Positions 60,549 to 64,000 of a stretch of 64,000 bases of DNA are shown in pieces; within the stretch, counting starts at the first letter, position 1, and every line of letters starts with the position of its first letter. Origin of the DNA: Rotaria sordida (lineage: Eukaryota; Rotifera; Eurotatoria; Philodinida; Philodinidae). The notes beneath the pieces were generated by a model. It made no database searches. It was not told the DNA's origin and saw only the letters and a program-made list of their open reading frames with translations. Both the position numbers and the translations under genes were made by a program. The stretch is from the NCBI GenBank assembly GCA_905250125.1, contig CAJNOL010000372.1:86658-150657 (forward strand), given 5' to 3'.

Positions 60549-63500
60549 GCTTATTATATCTGTCATTATCTACTTTTTTATATGAATTCTACATAAGAAC
60601 AGGTTATAATCTCATTATTGATGGATTCATAGTACATAATTAGTCAAAAATATCTCTAAAAAATGCTGCTTCAAACAGTTGGACAAATTTTTACTTATTG
60701 CCAATCATCTTCAATCGAATAATATTTAGATTATGAGTTAATAAAGGTATGTGTCAGGAGAAGCTGAAAAAAAAGCAATAGCATAGTGAGATTGGTAAAC
60801 CAACGTATACATCTATTGGAGCATAAAATGCACACTTTTAAAAACCTAGGAAATTTCGAAATCCGTGGTTTTTTTGTTAAGCTTGGAACTTTCCCAGAAG
60901 GGATAGCGTTATACAATGGAGCGCGTCACAGATTATTTAGTTTACATATTTACAAAAATGACTCTGCATATCAATTGAAGTAGGTAAAAAACTCAGCATA
61001 AGATGTATGATGATGAATTCAGTTTTTCATTTTGTTTTTTTTATGAAGAAGAACGGAACCACGTAGAAACATTCTTTAAATTGTGAAGGATAGAGAAGGG
61101 ATAGATTTTCATTCAGATAAATATAAATATATGTATTAACACCCAACAGGTCATTCGATAAGCATTTCGACACGTTGATTTTAGTTGCCAATGAGTATCG
61201 AAATTCTATATCGAGCCATTGTATTCCCATTTTTTGATAGGTCGAGGGCTCGATATTAGATCATTTTTACTTGCAAATTTTGACCACCCGAACAATTGTT
61301 TCCGAAGGAATCAGGATTTGATTCGATAGATATCTCACTCTAGAGTCGTTGATACTATTTATTTTAAAGTTGATTACCGATCATTTAAGATTACTTAGAT
61401 TAATGGCAAAATGACAATTCTAGGGGCTTGCTCCTTCCATACTTACCTACACCCTTCAAAGCCAAGCACCCTTACCCATACCCATCTATTTTGTTATCGA
61501 AATCTTACCTTTTTCTTTCTATTAAAACAAGAGTTTTAATTTCGACTACGCAAATTTAAAATTTGACTGAATTTTAATTTTGGCCACAGCATATATACAT
61601 ATATCTGTGTATTGTTCTTTTTTTTCTTTTCATTATCTTATTCTTCTCATCTAAATGAGTCTTATGCTTTGTGTTTTTGTGAAGGTTAAGTTTTCATTTA
61701 TCTTTTTCTAAAGAATTAAAGAGGAAAAAAGAAGTCTAATAACTCTTATCTGATCATTCTAATATAGATTTTGAACCAACATCCATCGCAATTCTTTATT
61801 TTTATCGATTGAAAACAAAAATCTGAAAGTATCTACCATGAGTAGTACTGAAGATATGAGTACGGTTGGTTATAGTTTAATTGAACAGTTAAAATAAATG
61901 TTCGGGCATGACTTAAATGATCAACATTTTCTTTCAAAATGACAAATAAAATCATTCGTGTATTCAATTACAATTATGTGAAATACAAAGCATTGATTAA
62001 ACAATTTCATGGAAAAATTTGATTTGAGAAATGTTAATTTAATATTTTAAGCAAAATGATCACATGTCATCAATTACATTCTTTCTCAAAAGTTTTCTTC
62101 AATATGTTGATCATAAACAATCAAATCAAAAATAATCAACATCATTAAGTCCATCATTAACATATTTGAAGCAACAAGAAATTTGTTGATTGTATAGAGA
62201 TTGTTGTGCATTGTCTTCGAAATCAAAATAAAGTGTCTTCAAATGATTAAAAGACATTGAACAATCAATACATCTATTTAATTGTTTTTCTGATAGTAAA
62301 CATCTATTTTTAACATAGACATTATTTGTACAAAAATTAATATGTACATGTAAACCTTTAGGAAAAGCCGATATCTCATTCAATCAAGTTTGTCATATCA
62401 TAAATTTCAAGTAAGGTACACACTACCTCAAATGAGATACATGTGGGGTACAAATTATTTTTTAAATGGAATACAATGATGAGGTACAGAATTTTCTTTG
62501 CAATGCAAGATGTCCTAAAAGTAAATTAATTAGATAAGAGCATGTGTTTAATATTTTTTGTTCAAGAAATGATTGAAGTTGTTCAGAAAAGTTAGATCAT
62601 AAATAAGCCATTTTTCAATACAATTTAAGCACAAGAATTGAGATGAATCGATTCGAGTGAAATCAATATTACTTATTCATATTAATTCGATGAGTCTTAT
62701 AAGAAATATATTTACACTTATGTTTTCTATCAGGAACTTTTGATCAGTTCCTATCGTCAGCTTATAGCCATATAAAATGTTCTAATTTCGTTTTCACTAA
62801 TTTCTTCATGCTTCGTACCTTTTTAAGTATAGAATTGTTATGTCAACGAAGAATTTAAGTTTAAACAATAATATAATAGTACTATTGGTACTCCATACTT
62901 ATATAAAATTTTCTATGGCTAAAATAGGAATTTTTCGGCGATTCCTATTAACTTACAGTTCATTTTAGCCGATGCAGAGAAAAATGCTCAAACAGGGTAC
63001 AAAAAGTAAAGAATGTTCAACTAGAAATATTTACCATTTTTAATATTCCCTCTACATTTATAGTATTAAAAATAAACTTAGGCAAAATTAACCAATAAAT
63101 AATCATATTACTGAATGTGTAACTGTAAAACCACAAATGTGGACAATGATAGGTATAAATATATAGAAAATATCCAAAAAAAAAAATATATAGAGAAAAT
63201 CATGATTTTTCACTAAGGAACCCATACCATGATACTCTAGGACATATCCAAGATTTTTTTGAAAATTCTCTACATTTATGACTCTCAAAATTAGCATTTA
63301 TACTTTTAGATATACTTTTATGCTTCTCACTCTCAGTAAAATCTCCTTTGTATTAAGATATATTAAGTGGATGGAGTGTGCATGCACTAGTGTGGCTGAA
63401 GAGAAGACCCACTATCACATGTTGTCTATCAATTTTCGCTGGAATATTTCATCTATATTCATCAAAACATGTTTGGTAGAGAACTTGACTAGAACAGCTG

Positions 63501-63805
63501 AATCGTCTGATATCAGCGAGAGTGAGTGTAGATCTTCGCTTCATATGCCCACTCTATCTCATCCATTCATCTCACATTTGAAAGAACATGAATAAGTAAC
63601 TATCTGAATAATCAACAAATATGTGTAACTCAATAGGCTTCATCTTGACAAAGAAGAAAAATAATAGCTTCAGTCACTATGACGCTCTTTCGTCGAGTAG
63701 TCATTAAATGACGCATATGTTTACGCCACATTTTTTCATAAAATAAAGGTGTTTTCTTCCTTTTAACATCTGAGTTATCAAACAGTCACATTATTAACAG
63801 TAACG
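60549..63805. other. Intergenic, no confident gene
   Basis: AT-rich, with isolated frames at 60786-60983 (plus) and 62126-62383 (minus; FNHLKTLYFDFEDNAQQ) that I cannot support. A pair of inverted GAAGAGAAGACCCACTATC / GATCTTCGCTTC...CCCACTCTAT segments lies at 63400-63555. Confidence 0.4.
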
Positions 63806-64000
63806 ATGGGCGCAAGCAAAAGTAAAACTATTCAAGTGAACTGCAATAAATCAAACAATTTTTACTTTGTGGATGAACAAGTATCGGGAAATATATCTTT
63901 TCAAAATAATCACGATGAACTGAAATTGAAAGAGATATGTGTCGAACTCATCGGTGAACTTGGTTATACAACACAAGAGAGTCGTTCTTCTACTGATTCT
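63806..64000 (+). CDS. Arrestin-domain-containing protein, 5' part (runs off window)
   Basis: The frame opens MGASKSKTIQVNCNKSNNFY and continues FVDEQVSGNISFQNNHDELK, LKEICVELIGELGYTTQES to the window end without a stop. The pattern of 'F..GE.V.G.v.l....LK.k.i.v.l.G' is the arrestin N-terminal strand set found in ARRDC/alpha-arrestins. A Gly-2 followed by ASKSK looks like a myristoylation site. Alpha-arrestins are adaptors in trafficking and ubiquitylation of membrane proteins. Only the first 65 codons are visible, so family membership is firm only at the arrestin-fold level. Confidence 0.7.
   Translation, partial: MGASKSKTIQVNCNKSNNFYFVDEQVSGNISFQNNHDELKLKEICVELIGELGYTTQESRSSTDS

Noticed and set aside
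62126..62383. 85-codon minus-strand frame with FNHLKTLYFDFEDN, slightly like a leucine-rich or F-box associated segment
   Set aside because: No repeat periodicity and no adjoining exons; only a vague resemblance.

Overview
The window looks like nuclear DNA of a small invertebrate. It is very AT-rich, has spliced genes with mostly 50-70 bp GT-AG introns, and carries animal-specific genes: a nicotinic receptor, CASC3, SPATA4, RPS26, mL50, a beta-1,3-galactosyltransferase and an arrestin-domain protein. Short introns, many palindromic repeats, local duplicate genes at different stages of decay and a Fic-domain gene would all fit a bdelloid rotifer. That assignment is inference from sequence style, not proof.

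Layout. 1-9 kb: two direct copies of an SLC35E3-like transporter, each with different damage, flank a Fic-domain gene that has an in-frame stop. 9-12 kb: two fold-back palindromes and a dispersed repeat. 12-18 kb: a GT31 galactosyltransferase, RPS26 and a wrecked purple acid phosphatase. 18-22.3 kb: a nest of transposons (hAT-like inside hAT-like inside a fold-back) and another 1 kb fold-back. 23.4-28 kb: a small unknown four-exon gene lies tail-to-tail with a five-exon gene that may be aerolysin-like. 29.6-34.3 kb: an 11-exon nicotinic acetylcholine receptor alpha-type subunit. 36.2-39.1 kb: CASC3, a core exon junction complex factor. 39.3-52.5 kb: a duplicated SPATA4 / SGNH hydrolase / mL50 block in which each copy has lost what the other keeps. 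A four-helix membrane protein and a fold-back element lie between the two blocks. 54-55 kb: an ABCC transporter fragment. 55-63.8 kb: gene-poor, with a TTAA-flanked fold-back element. The right edge holds the start of an arrestin-domain gene.

The genes do not form a pathway; this is an ordinary eukaryotic neighbourhood of unrelated genes. Its most striking property is the load of fold-back (long inverted repeat) elements, at least seven in 64 kb, together with reciprocal decay of locally duplicated genes. I saw no convincing new enzymatic or defence system. Exon boundaries were read by eye from splice signals and codon phase, and all of the multi-exon models given as intact close in frame.
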